Shown here one piece after another: positions 15,526-24,480 of a stretch of 64,000 nucleotides of DNA (positions within the stretch are counted from its first letter, which is position 1; each line of letters begins with the position of its first letter). Below the pieces are notes generated by a model. That model made no database searches. It saw nothing but the letters and a program-made list of their open reading frames with translations, and was not told where the DNA came from. The position numbers and the translations under genes are program-made. This DNA is from Myxococcales bacterium (GTDB lineage: Bacteria; Myxococcota_A; Polyangia; Nannocystales; Nannocystaceae), in NCBI GenBank assembly GCA_020633295.1, contig JACKDW010000028.1, positions 1 through 64,000 of the forward strand. Reading direction: 5' to 3'.

Positions 15526-17244
15526 CTAATCGCAGTAGTCGAATCCGCGATCGGAGTGCTGCGGGGACAGGCAGTATGTCGACATGTGTACGACCATCGC
15601 GCCCTCGCGGAGAATTAGCTTCGCGTCGTTTCGGTCGCGCTGCGCGGCGTCTCGATCGGAGAAGCCGCCGAGCAGGACGTAGTAGAGATATCGTGACGAC
15701 CGGTTTGGATCGATGACGCGCAAGATCCGAGTTGCGAACGAGCTGTTTCTCTCGATGTAGTCCGCGTTGCGACGAGCCTCATCAATGTCTCGATCCGCGC
15801 TTACCCGCAGGACCCACTCCCCGTACCTCCATCGTGGAGACATCCCGCCGGTACGCTCGACTCGCGGCACATCCTTGTCGACCCTGGTCGAGGAGATCGC
15901 AGGCAGCGCGCTCACGGACATTCCAGCGGCGACCGAGGGCGCGCTCGGTGTGCTCGACGAGGAGTTCGCTACCTGGGTCCCCGTTGGTTCGCCCTCCTCC
16001 GCTACGGAGGACATCTTGACCACGGCGTAGACGAGGAGCAGGACCGCCGGAAGCGCGAGGGCAGGCACCAACCATCGACGCGCGATATCACGACCACGCC
16101 AGTGCTCGATCTCGGGGTCGCCGGCGGGGGCCGTGGTGGTCGACGCGGCGAGCGTCCATTTATCGTTCTTGGCGGCGCCCGAGAGAACGGTCGCCATGAT
16201 GGCCTCGACGTGGCTATTGTCGAGTCGAAGGACGACGGCGCGGTACCGATCGAGCTCTTCAAGACTCCGCGGATCCTGGAGTTGACCCGCGCGCCGGAGT
16301 TTCCGGACCTGCTGCTGGAATAGCTCGATACGGCGGTTGAGGTCGCGAATCGGTGCGAGGACCTGATCCTCGATCAATCGCGCGTCTCGATTATTGAGTT
16401 GAAGCTCCTGCTGCACCGCGCGGAGGATCTGTCGGCCGATCTCGCTGATCTCGCCGCCCTTGCTCGCCTTCTCAACCTCGCGGCGATAACGGAGCGTCGG
16501 ATCGAGCACCGGAGCCCGGCTGACGTGCATCTTGTAGCCCTCACGCACCGGGAAAATCCGCGGACGCATGGACGGACAAGTCTCGGCGATTCGACGGCGC
16601 GCGTACTCGTGGAGCTCGTCTGTGGAGATCCAGCCGTCGCTGTCCAAGTCGGCCGCGCCGGAGCGAATCCCTTCGACGAGGAAGCGCGTATAGACGGAGA
16701 GCGCGCTGCCCTCGCGCTCGAACGAGTACTGCATCGACGTGCTCGAGGTCAGCACCGCGCGGCCTTCACCGCCGAAGTGCCGTTTCACGTCGACGGTCCG
16801 GTCGTCCTTGGCAGACAACCCCTCCGCGAAGGCTCCGCTGAAGCAGCAGTCGAGAATCACGACCTGGTGTCGGCAACGCGAGCGATCCATGCAGTCGTGT
16901 ACGAACTCGCTCGGGACCGCCGTGGACTGCTGGAGTTCGCCGTCTCCGGTCTTTCGAGTCTGCGGCGACGCGAGGAAGAGTCGACCCCGAGCGTCTTTGA
17001 CGGCGTGCCCGGAGTAGTAGAGCAGCACCATATCGTTGCGACCGGCGCTGACGAGCACGTCCTCGATCGCTTCACGCAGCCGCTGCGGATCGGGGTTCGT
17101 CAGTTCGAAGACCTCGAACTGGCCACGCTCGGGTGAGCGGAGGACCGCGCCGAGCGCCTTGATGTCGCGCTCGGACGACGGGAGCGGGTTGAACCCGGGC
17201 CCGTATTCGCTGATGCCCACGAGGAGCGCGATCCGACGTCCCAT
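15526..17244 (-). CDS. Membrane-anchored caspase-family peptidase with SPOR-like tail
   Basis: A 572-residue protein. Residues 1-240 are a caspase/metacaspase p20-like domain: IALLVGISEY, the catalytic His in YYSGHAVKD (H80) and Cys in LDCCFSGAF (C134). An EF-hand-like loop, DLDSDGWISTDE, lies at about 199-210. A helical region rich in charged residues follows, then one transmembrane segment at about 391-410. The C-terminal ~85 residues (WVLRVSADRDIDEA, YLYYVLLGGFSDRDAA) look like a SPOR domain, which in other proteins binds glycan strands of peptidoglycan. The peptidase would be cytoplasmic and the SPOR part periplasmic. It lies 8 bases after the EACC1-like gene. Confidence 0.88.
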   Translation of the reverse strand: MGRRIALLVGISEYGPGFNPLPSSERDIKALGAVLRSPERGQFEVFELTNPDPQRLREAIEDVLVSAGRNDMVLLYYSGHAVKDARGRLFLASPQTRKTGDGELQQSTAVPSEFVHDCMDRSRCRHQVVILDCCFSGAFAEGLSAKDDRTVDVKRHFGGEGRAVLTSSTSMQYSFEREGSALSVYTRFLVEGIRSGAADLDSDGWISTDELHEYARRRIAETCPSMRPRIFPVREGYKMHVSRAPVLDPTLRYRREVEKASKGGEISEIGRQILRAVQQELQLNNRDARLIEDQVLAPIRDLNRRIELFQQQVRKLRRAGQLQDPRSLEELDRYRAVVLRLDNSHVEAIMATVLSGAAKNDKWTLAASTTTAPAGDPEIEHWRGRDIARRWLVPALALPAVLLLVYAVVKMSSVAEEGEPTGTQVANSSSSTPSAPSVAAGMSVSALPAISSTRVDKDVPRVERTGGMSPRWRYGEWVLRVSADRDIDEARRNADYIERNSSFATRILRVIDPNRSSRYLYYVLLGGFSDRDAAQRDRNDAKLILREGAMVVHMSTYCLSPQHSDRGFDYCD

Positions 17245-17252
17245 CGTTCTGC

Positions 17253-17639
17253 CTAGGTCGAACTCTCGTTCGCTACGAAACGTTGGGCCGCGGCGAGCGC
17301 GTGATCGAGATCGTCACGTCCACGTGCTTTCAGCTTGAGCTTCTTTCCGTTGGCCTCGATCTCAATCTCGATCTCACGACTGAACAATCGCTCCCGCAAG
17401 AACCCGAAGAAGTCCTTGAGCGTGATGGCCGACAGCAGCGCCGTGACGGAGCCGACGACGTGACTGCCGAAGCCCTTGCTGCCTGGAGGGGCTGGCTCTC
17501 GGGGGCGGCTCGGCTCCCCGAGATCGCCGTCCGCGGAGCGAAGCTGTTCATAAAGCGAAACGGCGGATGCTTCTCGCTCTTCGTCGCTAAGGCTCGAATC
17601 GACGAACTGCACGGTGATCGAGAGTCGGTCGGATGACAT
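17253..17639 (-). CDS. EACC1-like component of a conflict system
   Basis: A 128-residue protein, start ATG 17639. It resembles the effector-associated constant component EACC1 predicted in bacterial apoptosis-like/immune operons. It has an N-terminal strand-helix unit (LSITVQFVDSS, AVSLYEQLRSAD), a Pro-rich joint, then KGFGSHVVGSVTALLSAI and a beta segment EIEIEIEANGKKLKLKARG ending in a helix. It is the first gene of a two-gene set with the caspase, as EACC1 proteins usually accompany a peptidase or NTPase effector. It probably relays a signal to the caspase; this is inferred from family context. Confidence 0.7.
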   Translation of the reverse strand: MSSDRLSITVQFVDSSLSDEEREASAVSLYEQLRSADGDLGEPSRPREPAPPGSKGFGSHVVGSVTALLSAITLKDFFGFLRERLFSREIEIEIEANGKKLKLKARGRDDLDHALAAAQRFVANESST

Positions 17640-18116
17640 GAGGTGTGATTCTACACAGGCCGACACTCCGATAGGGAGGACCCTTCTCCATACGAGGAAG
17701 CGCAAAATTCTCTTCGAAGCACCCTGAACGCGAGGTTTGAAGGGTGACGTGCGCGATCTCGCAAAGGGGAACGTCGAAGATTCGCGCGTCATGAACCGGC
17801 TCGCCAACTCGCGCGTGTAGGGAGCCGCGAGACGACCCCTGGACCGCGACGTCGAAGGCCACGCGCGGCCGCGAACGACCCGCGCCGATTCCGTGTTCAG
17901 CGGCGAGTTTCTGCTGTCACCTCGCCGGGATGCCGCGACTCCCTCGCAGTGGCCATCGTGGCTGACGAGCGGGGTCTCAAGCAGACCGCGAGAGCGACGT
18001 GGGGGCGCCGTCAACGTCGCCCCCCACGTCGCTACGTCTTCTACCGTCAGCTCCGGAGCGAACGACCGCGAGGTCGTTCGCTCCGACCCGAAGCGGGGGC
18101 GCATCGTTCGTGGCGA
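17640..18116. other. Non-coding stretch with two strong hairpins
   Basis: No convincing gene. It lies upstream of the EACC1-like gene and downstream of the metalloprotease-like gene, both on the minus strand. It therefore should hold the terminator of one (hairpins at 17994-18032 and 18055-18084) and the promoter of the other. No clear promoter boxes were identified. Confidence 0.6.
17994..18084 (-). terminator. Tandem GC-rich stem-loops
   Basis: Two perfect inverted repeats. A 12-bp stem (17994-18005 with 18021-18032) has a 15-base loop. A 13-bp stem (18055-18067 with 18072-18084) has a four-base GCGA loop, a GNRA tetraloop on the plus strand. They lie 32 bases beyond the stop of the metalloprotease-like gene. 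No T-run follows on the minus strand, so they may act as mRNA-stabilising or Rho-assisted ends. Confidence 0.5.
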
Positions 18117-19358
18117 CTACCCCCAGGTCGCGGGGGCCATGGGGCTGGTCCAGAGCGTGTTCAGGTCGCGGTAGGGGAGCCCGGTGTCTGCCAGCTGCTG
18201 GCACTGGGCCGGCTTCATCTCGCGACCGCCTTGCTCGCACAGGATGTTCGTCTGCACGTCGCTGTTGGACTTGCAGTTCGCCCCGCAATCCCCACAGTCG
18301 CACGTGTCGTGGTTCGCGCTGCAGTGACCGCCGTAGTGGTGCATGATCTCGTGCCCCAGCACCGTGGCGTACTTGCCGACGTAGTCCTGGATCGCTGACT
18401 TCGTCATGAAGATCATGCCCGCCTGCAGGTTGCCGTCGGGGTCGGTGAACGTGGTCGGCTGGAACAGCCCGTTCTGCGACTGGGCGTTGGGGATGGACTG
18501 CACGTTGAAGACGTGCAGGAACAGCCTCGGGTGGTCCGGATCGTTGTTGGGATGATCGGGATCCGCCGGGCTCGGCGGGACCGGATCGAGCAGGTTGCCG
18601 AACGCGATCTTCCCGATCTCGAGCTGGCACTTCGCGAAGCCGTCGTCGTTGCCGCTCCTGTGATTGTTGTAGGCGTCGGTCAGCTGCGAGCAGTCGATCT
18701 GATGCCCGCCGCTGTCCTGCACGGTGATCGTCCGCTCGTCCATGCCCATGAAGCGGAACTGCACAACCTCGTTCCCGGGGCACTGGTCGGCGAAGGTGGC
18801 GTCGACGCTGGGCGTCTGCGTCCAGTCGCGGTTGAAGTCGCGGTTGTCGACCACGGTCTCGAGCTCGTCCTCGGTCATGTGCCCGGGCTTGAGGTTGTGG
18901 AAGTAGATCCCGTACACCTTGACGTCGGGGTGAATCTCCACGGAGGCTCGGGTCGGGTCGATGCCGGCCACGCCGTACCACGACCCGTCCTTGGCGTACT
19001 TCATGCTCAACGATGACGGTCCGTGCGCCGGCCACGGCACGCGCTCGCTCCACTGCTGCTCGCCGCCGTCGAGCCCGTTGAACGCGACCTTCGTGTTTCC
19101 GGAGTACAGCTGGATCGCGCTGTTGGACTGGGAGCTGTTGAGCGCGACGGCGAATTGAATGTTGTCTTCCTTCGACTGCGCGTTCTCCTGGGGCAGCGAG
19201 ATGTCGGCCAACACGCCCCCGGCGATCTGTCCCGCCTCGTCCTCCGAGAGCGCGGTCCGGCTCCCGGTCGGCGCGCTGGAGGCACCGGCGCTGTAGGTAG
19301 CGAGCGCGGCGGCGAGCGCCCCGAGCACGGTCACGGATGCAATGGTCTTGTTCATCAT
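18117..19358 (-). CDS. Secreted metalloprotease-like protein with a double-glycine leader motif
   Basis: A 413-residue exported protein. It has an N-terminal Sec-type signal (residues 1-29, NKTIASVTVLGALAAALA ending near ASSAP), then at 37-48 the motif LSEDEAGQIAGG. This is the pattern of double-glycine leaders cut by C39 peptidases. The zinc-binding motif HEIMHHYGGHC is at 336-346; the third-ligand position of an HExxHxxGxxH metzincin is Cys (C346) with His just before it. A Cys-rich segment, CDCGDCGANC, follows. It is the last gene after the Lnt-C39 fusion, 26 bases away. Maturation by that peptidase is an inference. Confidence 0.8.
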   Translation of the reverse strand: MMNKTIASVTVLGALAAALATYSAGASSAPTGSRTALSEDEAGQIAGGVLADISLPQENAQSKEDNIQFAVALNSSQSNSAIQLYSGNTKVAFNGLDGGEQQWSERVPWPAHGPSSLSMKYAKDGSWYGVAGIDPTRASVEIHPDVKVYGIYFHNLKPGHMTEDELETVVDNRDFNRDWTQTPSVDATFADQCPGNEVVQFRFMGMDERTITVQDSGGHQIDCSQLTDAYNNHRSGNDDGFAKCQLEIGKIAFGNLLDPVPPSPADPDHPNNDPDHPRLFLHVFNVQSIPNAQSQNGLFQPTTFTDPDGNLQAGMIFMTKSAIQDYVGKYATVLGHEIMHHYGGHCSANHDTCDCGDCGANCKSNSDVQTNILCEQGGREMKPAQCQQLADTGLPYRDLNTLWTSPMAPATWG

Positions 19359-19384
19359 GGTGTCCTCTGTCGATTCGTGTTCGA

Positions 19385-21421
19385 TTAGATTGAGCGGTGT
19401 TGGAGGACGAGCGCGTGTCCCGTCCAGTGTTGTTCAATGGTCTGTTGCGAGACGCTTCCCACCCGCCCGTTCGACGGGTCGAAGATCTGAAGGTCGCCCT
19501 CGGGCCCCCTCCACAACACGACGAAGTGTTGGTGGCTCAGGTGCACGATCGCCACCGCGTAGCGGGGCGTTCCCAGGGCCTGGACATCGGTCGCTCGGTA
19601 GGCGTCGGCGACGAAGCCGCGCGCTCGCGCGAGCGCGCCGAGGTCTGAGAGTGAGGTCCTCTCGCCGTCGCGACCCAGCTCCTCGGCGAGCTGCTGTTCC
19701 GACACCATGTCGCCCAGCACCGTCAAGCCGAAGGCGAGCGCGGCCTGGCCGCAGCGACCATCCCTGGACTGCACGAACAGCGGGCCTAGACCGTCGCGGG
19801 CGTGCAGGGGCGAGAGTCGGCGCGCGAGGTCGTTGGCCACGTCGGCGACCTCGACCCCGTGCATCTTCGCGGCTCCCCACAGCTCGACCGCCACGGCCAC
19901 GCTCCCTCCCAGGGAGGCGGAGACGAGCGTGGTGAGGAGCGCCCACGCTGCGGCGCGTCGGCTCGTCGGCGCCTCGGGTGTCGAGCGCCGAGTCGCGCCG
20001 CGCAGCAACCAGGTCAGCCACACGAAGGCCGCGAGCGGGAGCAGGTGTCGGCCGCCACGCATAGCGAGCGTGGTGTCGCTACGTCGCGCGACTCGCAGCG
20101 ACACGACCCCTCGCTGCCCCGAGCTCGACGCGCGTTCGAATGTCCCGGACGCGGCGTCGTAGGCGAGCGCAGGACCGTGGTTCATCACGAAGACCGCCGA
20201 GCGTCCGACCTCCATGGCCCGCGCGACGGTGTGTCCCACGTGGAACACCGGCAGCGTCGAGAGGCCGAACGAGGCCTCGTCGGAGGTCACCACCAGCACC
20301 TCGGCGCCGGCCTGGGCGAGCGCCCGTACGTGGCGGCCGAAGATCGACTCGTAGCAGATCGAGATCCCCAGCGGGCCCTCTCGAGTCTCGAGCACGGTGG
20401 GCGCCCCGGGCTCGAGGTCCGCCTCCGCCAGGGGGACCGTCGTCGCCTTCCGTGCGCTGGCGACGACGCCGCGGCGGTCGACGAGCGTCACGGTCAATCG
20501 TTGGGTGTCGCCCGCGTACTCGGGCCCCGAGACGAGGAGGTCGTGACGCCCCGCCGAGAGCTGCTGCTTGAAGATCTCGAGCCGACGATCGAGCTGGGGG
20601 TTGGGGAGGCCGTTGCCGTTCTCGGGCCAGATGATCGTGCCGGGTTCGCGTTCGGTCGCGCGCTCGACGAGCCGATCCAGATGAGCCTCAATGCCGACTC
20701 GGGTAGCGAGCTCCGAACCCGCCCTCGCGTAGTTGTCCGCGGGCACCGACGATTGAACCGCCAGCAGGTGGGCGGTAGGCAACGAGGTCTCCACCGCAGC
20801 CGGCGAGGCCAGCGCGACGACGCCGCCAGCGACGGCCGCCCCCCCTGCGAACCATCGAAGGATCGAGCGTCGCTCGAGCATCGCCATCACCAGGGTAGGG
20901 ACGAGGAAGGGCACCCACGCCAGGACTGCGGTCCCGAACACTCCGATCCACCGGGCGACGCCCAGCGGCTGCAGCTGCAGCGGAGACACGAGCAACACCG
21001 ATCCGTACAGGAGCTGGTCGAGCACGAACGCGCTCGCCGACCAGACGAGGGCGGGGACGAGGAAGCGCGCGCGAGGATCGACCGCCGCAGCGACCCCGCC
21101 GGCGATCCCGAACACGGCGGCGAACAACAAGCTCGGCAAGATCCAGAGGATCGCCGCGCTCGCGCCACCCCACTTCGCAACGGCTAGAGGCACCACCGCG
21201 GCGTAGGCCAGGCCGAACGCCAACCCGGCCGCCGCCCCCTTCCAGGCGCCGGATCGTCGCAGCACCAGGCACAGGGGCAGGGCCCCCAGCCAGATCGCCG
21301 GCCAGGCGCCGTAGGGCTCCCATCCCAAGCGGAGCGCGACGCCCGAGAGCGCGCCGGCGAGCACGACTACGTGCAGAGGGCTCGATGAGGCTCGGGGCCC
21401 GGTGTTGCGATTCTCGTCCAC
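19385..21421 (-). CDS. Lnt-like apolipoprotein N-acyltransferase fused to a C39 peptidase
   Basis: A 678-residue fusion starting at GTG 21421. Residues ~1-210 hold about seven membrane segments. Residues ~215-450 are a nitrilase-type CN-hydrolase domain with the Glu-Lys-Cys triad in IIWPENG (E267), ARKATTVPLAE (K325) and ISICYES (C356), as in Lnt, which adds the third acyl chain to lipoproteins. A segment at ~459-475, a basic loop and an extra segment at ~490-515 precede a C39-like peptidase: C557 in GRCGQAAL, H632 in HQHFVVLW, D648 in IFDPSNG. The added helix should put the C39 domain in the periplasm. It is 2 bases from the lipoprotein gene upstream. Confidence 0.88.
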   Translation of the reverse strand: MDENRNTGPRASSSPLHVVVLAGALSGVALRLGWEPYGAWPAIWLGALPLCLVLRRSGAWKGAAAGLAFGLAYAAVVPLAVAKWGGASAAILWILPSLLFAAVFGIAGGVAAAVDPRARFLVPALVWSASAFVLDQLLYGSVLLVSPLQLQPLGVARWIGVFGTAVLAWVPFLVPTLVMAMLERRSILRWFAGGAAVAGGVVALASPAAVETSLPTAHLLAVQSSVPADNYARAGSELATRVGIEAHLDRLVERATEREPGTIIWPENGNGLPNPQLDRRLEIFKQQLSAGRHDLLVSGPEYAGDTQRLTVTLVDRRGVVASARKATTVPLAEADLEPGAPTVLETREGPLGISICYESIFGRHVRALAQAGAEVLVVTSDEASFGLSTLPVFHVGHTVARAMEVGRSAVFVMNHGPALAYDAASGTFERASSSGQRGVVSLRVARRSDTTLAMRGGRHLLPLAAFVWLTWLLRGATRRSTPEAPTSRRAAAWALLTTLVSASLGGSVAVAVELWGAAKMHGVEVADVANDLARRLSPLHARDGLGPLFVQSRDGRCGQAALAFGLTVLGDMVSEQQLAEELGRDGERTSLSDLGALARARGFVADAYRATDVQALGTPRYAVAIVHLSHQHFVVLWRGPEGDLQIFDPSNGRVGSVSQQTIEQHWTGHALVLQHRSI

Positions 21422-21423
21422 GC

Positions 21424-21942
21424 TCAGTCCTCGAGGGTGTGGCTGTGGGCGCTCGCCAGCGCTGCCGGTGCGGCCTTGGTCTCGGGCGCGCGCTCGCGGA
21501 AGAAGCCGTCGATGTCCCGGGCCTCGGAGTCGCGCTTACGGATGACCTTGGCGGTCCACGAGCCAAACCAACGGTCCCCGGCGTCCTTCGGCGGCACCGC
21601 GACCAACCCGCCGCCCATGACCTTCACGATCGCCTCGGGATGGTCCGCCGCGCCGAAGGTGACGCGAACCACCCCGTCGTCGCACGCGGCCGGACCCGCG
21701 AAGTCGAGCACCGGCCCTCCCTCGCCTTCCCCCGCGACCACGATCCGCGCGATGGCCCCCTTGTCCGAATCTCCTTCAATCGTGAGCGAGCCGTCGCCGA
21801 AGGCCTGCCCCACGTAGCGCAGTGGAACGACCCCGAAGTGACGCTCACACGATCGCGCCTGCGGCTCGAGGCTCGAGGTCTCGCAACCGACGGTGCAGAT
21901 CAGACAGGACAGGGCCAGCGCGTGTTTGACGAATTTCAACAT
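21424..21942 (-). CDS. Small lipoprotein, first gene of the Lnt-C39 set
   Basis: A 172-residue protein from ATG 21942. The signal peptide MLKFVKHALALSCLICTVGC ends in a lipobox (TVGC), so the mature protein should be lipid-anchored. The body is soluble and beta-rich (FGVVPLRYVGQAFGDGSLTI, GAIARIVVAGEGEGGPVLDF) with a Cys pair. The tail is Ala-rich with two His. Its stop lies 2 bases before the Lnt-C39 start. No family recognised; it might be a substrate or partner of the fused enzyme. Confidence 0.75.
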   Translation of the reverse strand: MLKFVKHALALSCLICTVGCETSSLEPQARSCERHFGVVPLRYVGQAFGDGSLTIEGDSDKGAIARIVVAGEGEGGPVLDFAGPAACDDGVVRVTFGAADHPEAIVKVMGGGLVAVPPKDAGDRWFGSWTAKVIRKRDSEARDIDGFFRERAPETKAAPAALASAHSHTLED

Positions 21943-22700
21943 CTCAGCGAACTCCGAATGATGACGTCCACGCGAGGTAGGGCACCCCGCGAATGGTCTG
22001 GGTGTGCTGCGCACGCGAGACGGCGCAGGGAAGAAATGAGGGCGCGCGGACCAACCGACTCGACCACGCGCGGTCGTCAAGGCGAGACCGAGCCCGCCGA
22101 GTTCACGGGGGACGGCGCCAGCCTGAAGTCACCGCGGGCGCGTCACGCCCACGCGAACTCATGCGCTGCGCGTGCCGACGGTCGCTTGCGCAGGCTCGCG
22201 TGCGTGCGTCTGTTCGTCGGTCCGCTGATCCATCGTGTGTGCCTCGCAGCGCCGAGCTTGACGGCGCATTCACATAGGTGCCGCGAGACCGCGTTCAATT
22301 GCGGCGATCAGAAATTTTTTAAAGAATGTTGTGAGGGACGCTCCCGGCAGCGCCATCGCGCTCCGCGCAGGTCGTTCTGCGCGGGCGCGAGCACCGTGGA
22401 GCTGGAGCGCGATTTAGCCCGAGTCCGGACCCTGATGCCGCGCGCCGCCGTGTTCGTCGTGACGCGAGCGGCGAGCCGCGAGCGCGCTGGAGCGAGCACG
22501 GGGCGACGGGCTGGGCGCTTAACTGGGCGCAGCGTGTACGTACGTCGACCTTCGTGGCGGGCGTGTGCAGAAATTCGTACGCGACGCGCAGGATGCTCTT
22601 TGAGCCCTGTCTCGCTACGAGGCGCGGAGCCCCAGCGGGGCCTGAGGATCCTCCCGCGGGCGGCGGCTCCCGCAGATGGGTCGGCTATACTGATGGGTAC
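21943..22700. other. Intergenic region between divergent genes
   Basis: About 760 bases with no supported gene; the open frames here are GC-rich artefacts with Arg/Ala-heavy translations. It must contain promoters for the lipoprotein/Lnt-C39 set (minus) and the hydrolase at 22701 (plus). One marked AT-rich patch, GAAATTTTTTAAAGAATG at about 22311-22328, stands out but is far from both starts. Confidence 0.5.
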
Positions 22701-23549
22701 ATGCGCGTGCACGTCCCCGAACGCGACGTCAAGCGAGTCCGCGCGGGCGGTCTCGAGTTCGCTTACCTCGAGGAGGGCGAAGGGCCGCTGGTCCTGCTCC
22801 TGCACGGCTTCCCCGACACCGCGCACACCTGGGATGACGTCCGCCCCGCGCTCGCGGCCGCGGGCTTTCGCGCGGTCTCGCCGTTCACGCGAGGCTACGC
22901 GCCGAGCGAGATCCCGTCGGGCGACGTCTACGACTCCGACACGCTCGGGCGCGACGCGCTCGCGCTGATCGAGGCGCTGGGCGACGGCCCCGCCTGTCTC
23001 GTAGGCCATGACTGGGGCGCGAGCGCGGCCTACAGCGCCGCCGGCCTCGGCGGCCGCGCCGCGATTCGCAAGCTCGTGACCGTCGCGATCCCGCACCCCG
23101 CCGCGATCAGGCCGTCGCCGCGGCTGATGTGGGGCGCGCGGCACTTCGTGACGCTGCGCCTGCCCGGCGCCGCCCGTCGCTTCGCGCGGGATGACTTCGC
23201 CGAGGTCGAGCGACTCTACCGCCGCTGGTCGCCGACTTGGGAGCTCCCGCCGGGGGAGACGGAGGCCGTGAAGAACGCGTACGCGGCCCCTGGCTGCCTG
23301 CGCGCGGCGCTGGGCTACTACCGCTGTCTTCGCCCGACGCCGCCGCCGGGTCAACGCGTGAAGATCGACGTGCCGACGCTGACCTTCGGTGGGCGCGATG
23401 ACGGCGTAGCGACCCCGGCCATGTTCCACGGCGCCGCGCGTCGCTTCACCGGCGAGTATCGCGTGGTCATGACCTCGGGCGGCCACTTCTTGCACCGCGA
23501 GGCGCCGCAGGAATTCCTCGGGCCGCTGCTCGAGTTCCTGCGGGAGTAG
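22701..23549 (+). CDS. Alpha/beta hydrolase, epoxide hydrolase-like
   Basis: A 282-residue soluble hydrolase, start ATG 22701. The oxyanion-hole motif is LLLHGFPDTAHTW. The nucleophile elbow GHDWGAS carries Asp, as in epoxide hydrolases and haloalkane dehalogenases, not Ser. The general-base His is in SGGHFLHREAP. The cap region holds several Tyr and Arg residues. This pattern supports hydrolysis of epoxides or related substrates; the actual substrate is unknown. It stands alone on the plus strand. Confidence 0.85.
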   Translation: MRVHVPERDVKRVRAGGLEFAYLEEGEGPLVLLLHGFPDTAHTWDDVRPALAAAGFRAVSPFTRGYAPSEIPSGDVYDSDTLGRDALALIEALGDGPACLVGHDWGASAAYSAAGLGGRAAIRKLVTVAIPHPAAIRPSPRLMWGARHFVTLRLPGAARRFARDDFAEVERLYRRWSPTWELPPGETEAVKNAYAAPGCLRAALGYYRCLRPTPPPGQRVKIDVPTLTFGGRDDGVATPAMFHGAARRFTGEYRVVMTSGGHFLHREAPQEFLGPLLEFLRE

Positions 23550-23719
23550 CCCCAACTCGACGCGCGCGGATCCACGAAGACGGTGGGCGTCATGAACGCG
23601 CGCTCACCATTACATGCCCGTAACGACATGTTCGATCACGCGGCGCCGAGATCGCGGAGCGCGCGCGCGTGGCTGATTTCGCGTTCCCGGGCGCCCCGTG
23701 ACCGCGATCTTCCCCCATC

Positions 23720-24466
23720 ATGGAGGGCGTGCCGCCTGACTTCTGGGTCCTCGTGAGCTCGGCGTTCATCAGCGCCATCGCGAGCGGCATCGTCGCGAAC
23801 GAGGGGCGTAAGCTCTCGCGCGCCGCGCGACGTCGGACCGAGCAGACGGAGGGCGTCATCACCGACGCCGAGGACCGCAGCGGCGAGTACCCTGTGGTGA
23901 CGTTCCAGCCAGGGTACGCCCCGCGCCGACGCGACGCGATCTCCTTCACGAGCGAGCTGCCCCTCGACGGTCGCGCGGTCGGAGACCGCGTCGAGGTGTT
24001 CTACGAGCCCGACGATCCGACGAACGCCGAATTGGAGACCGCTCACCACCACGTCCGCCGCGCGCGGATCCTGTACGCGCTGGCGCTGGCGCTGATGATC
24101 GTGGTCGCGGGGCTCGGCTACATGGCCGCGCAGGACGTCGGGCGCGACCGTGATGTGCTGGCGTTCATCGCGGCCGTTCGGGCGGGGGATTTTGAGTCGC
24201 GCGCGCGTTGGACCGCGCCCGACGCCCAGCTCGACGAGGCGTTCCTGGAGGAGGTGGTCGCGTCGAGCGCGGAGGTCGAGGTCGTCGACATCGTGTTCAT
24301 CGGCGTCGACCGCTCGTGCATGCGCGGACGCGTGCTCCCGGGTGATGTTCAGCTGATGATCAGCCAGGTCCGGATCGACGGGGCGTGGAGGGTGGAGCGC
24401 GCCGCGAACCGAGACGCGGAGTGTGAGCGCCGCCTCGCGCGCGGCGAGGGAGACGACGGCGACTGA
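23720..24466 (+). CDS. DUF3592-type membrane protein
   Basis: A 248-residue protein starting at ATG 23720. It has an N-terminal hydrophobic helix (FWVLVSSAFISAIASGIV). The DUF3592 pattern of a beta-rich extracytoplasmic loop follows: EYPVVTFQPGY, ISFTSELPLDGRAVGDRVEV, FYEPDDP. A second membrane segment is LYALALALMIVVAGLGYMAA. The extra C-terminal ~95 residues (FIAAVRAGDFESRARWTAP, VRIDGAWRVERA) look like an NTF2/DUF4878-type lumazine-fold domain. Function unknown. Confidence 0.75.
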   Translation: MEGVPPDFWVLVSSAFISAIASGIVANEGRKLSRAARRRTEQTEGVITDAEDRSGEYPVVTFQPGYAPRRRDAISFTSELPLDGRAVGDRVEVFYEPDDPTNAELETAHHHVRRARILYALALALMIVVAGLGYMAAQDVGRDRDVLAFIAAVRAGDFESRARWTAPDAQLDEAFLEEVVASSAEVEVVDIVFIGVDRSCMRGRVLPGDVQLMISQVRIDGAWRVERAANRDAECERRLARGEGDDGD

Positions 24467-24480
24467 GGCGCCCTCGGGGT

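Noticed and set aside
17253..18104. 283-residue version of the EACC1-like protein starting at 18104
   Set aside because: The upstream part is Arg/Ser-rich, overlaps strong hairpins and lacks any domain; the ATG at 17639 gives a compact family-like protein.
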